7,644 nt of DNA, taken from assembly GCA_936941515.1 (NCBI GenBank), contig CAKZJI010000083.1, forward strand, positions 1 through 7,644, given 5' to 3'. Position numbers and translations under genes: made by a program. The notes beneath the pieces are model-generated. The model saw only the letters and a list, made by a program, of their open reading frames with translations. It ran no database searches and had not been told where the DNA came from. Source of the DNA: an uncultured Propionibacteriaceae bacterium (lineage in GTDB: Bacteria; Actinomycetota; Actinomycetes; Propionibacteriales; Propionibacteriaceae). Shown one piece after another: positions 7,239 to 7,644 of this stretch (position 1 is its first letter; the number at the start of each line of letters is the position of its first letter).

Positions 7239-7265
7239 GTGGGGATCGTCTGGGTCCACTAGTGT
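7237..7265 (+). promoter_or_regulatory. Candidate promoter of the secreted-protein gene
   Basis: TTGTGG (7237-7242) and TAGTGT (7260-7265) are 17 bases apart. The -10 fits the actinobacterial TAnnnT pattern and the -35 keeps TTG. It would start transcription near 7272 and leave a leader of about 100 bases. This is pattern matching only. Confidence 0.35.
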
Positions 7266-7360
7266 TCGAGCGGCACCGTCATTTTCAACGTTGGCTTTCG
7301 TTTGCCGGCTGGGGAAGGGGAAATGACGGCCAGGAGGGCCCGCGTGGACCCTTTCGCAAT

Positions 7361-7368
7361 AGGAAAGG
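7361..7368 (+). promoter_or_regulatory. Ribosome binding site that fixes a TTG start
   Basis: AGGAAAGG ends 7 bases before the TTG at 7376. I see no in-frame ATG, GTG or TTG with a similar site between about 7320 and 7375, and the first in-frame ATG (7442) lies at the signal-peptide cleavage region. Confidence 0.65.
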
Positions 7369-7375
7369 CAGATCT

Positions 7376-7644
7376 TTGCGAAACAGAAAAATTATAGCGA
7401 CGGCTGGTGCGCTGGCGCTTGTCGTATCGCCTTCGGTGGCCATGGCAGACGACACCGAAGAGCCGGGCACGGTGGCGGATCTGGTGACGGCTGTCCCAGT
7501 GACTGAGGTGCCAGCTGAGGCTAGTGACCGTCTCCCCGCCACCCAGGAGCAGGAGAAGGTCACTGTCATCGTCGAACTCACCGAGGAGCCCGTCGCGGTG
7601 GTTGAGGTGAAATCAGGCAAAGAGTTGACTGATGGCGAGACGGA
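7376..7644 (+). CDS. Secreted protein, probable subtilisin-like S8 protease (partial, N-terminus only)
   Basis: 89 codons up to the right edge, reading from TTG. The first 24 residues are a classic Sec signal peptide: basic start (RNRK), hydrophobic core (IIATAGALALVVS) and an AMA cleavage site before DDTEE. The mature part is acidic and rich in Pro, Val and Glu. Residues about 64-77 (EKVTVIVELTEEPV) resemble the opening strand of the I9-type propeptide of cell-envelope S8 proteases (lactocepin-like), which typically read VxVIVEL.. at this point. No catalytic residue is in view, so protease identity is inference; export is well supported. It lies beyond the PTS terminator and has its own candidate promoter, so it is probably a separate unit. 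Other surface proteins could start this way. Confidence 0.6.
   Translation, partial: MRNRKIIATAGALALVVSPSVAMADDTEEPGTVADLVTAVPVTEVPAEASDRLPATQEQEKVTVIVELTEEPVAVVEVKSGKELTDGET

Larger units (their letters stand above)
7164..7375. other. Non-coding stretch upstream of the secreted-protein gene
   Basis: Between the terminator and the TTG start I see no credible gene. It contains two copies of GCCGGATGTC (7176-7185 and 7200-7209), start to start 24 bases apart; an imperfect palindrome TATACCCC-GG-GGGGTTTT (7221-7238); and a candidate promoter just after it. From about 7280 the sequence is probably the untranslated leader of the downstream gene. Confidence 0.5.

Overview
The window is high-GC DNA with tightly packed genes, GTG and TTG starts beside ATG, purine-rich ribosome binding sites and short start/stop overlaps. 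Together with the lysine-less 'GGPGAPGMTTTA' ATPase encoded beside a SAF-domain gene and a CpaF gene, this points to an actinobacterium. A Propionibacteriaceae-like host is my best guess, but that is inference, because there is no rRNA or other marker here.

Left third (1-2435, all on the minus strand): the promoter-proximal part of a Flp/Tad-type secretion or pilus operon. In transcription order it holds a SAF-domain membrane protein (CpaB/RcpC-like), a MinD/ParA-like ATPase (CpaE/TadZ-like) with a degenerate P-loop, and the first 338 codons of a CpaF/TadA-type secretion ATPase that runs off the left edge. The three genes overlap by 1 and 8 bases, so they are probably cotranscribed and translationally coupled. 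Any platform, pilin and pseudopilin genes would lie beyond the left edge.

Middle (2436-2717): a 282-base divergent intergenic region with an AT-rich patch, which must drive the Tad-like operon leftward and a PTS operon rightward.

Right two thirds (2718-7113, plus strand): a two-gene, complete phosphoenolpyruvate:sugar phosphotransferase system. The first protein fuses IIA (glucose family), HPr and Enzyme I in one 860-residue chain. The second is a 600-residue IIB-IIC permease of the beta-glucoside/sucrose/trehalose type. With PEP as donor, phosphate would pass EI His480 -> HPr His187 -> IIA His79 -> IIB Cys23 -> sugar, so these two polypeptides could import and phosphorylate a sugar alone. 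The permease ends in what looks like a second, cysteine-less IIB domain, the most unusual thing in the window. A strong stem-loop follows the operon.

Right end (7114-7644): a 262-base non-coding stretch with the terminator, a CsoR-operator-like palindrome and a candidate promoter, then the first 89 codons of a secreted protein with a clear signal peptide. Its mature N-terminus resembles the propeptide of subtilisin-like S8 proteases. I see no tRNA, rRNA, CRISPR array, insertion sequence or att site.
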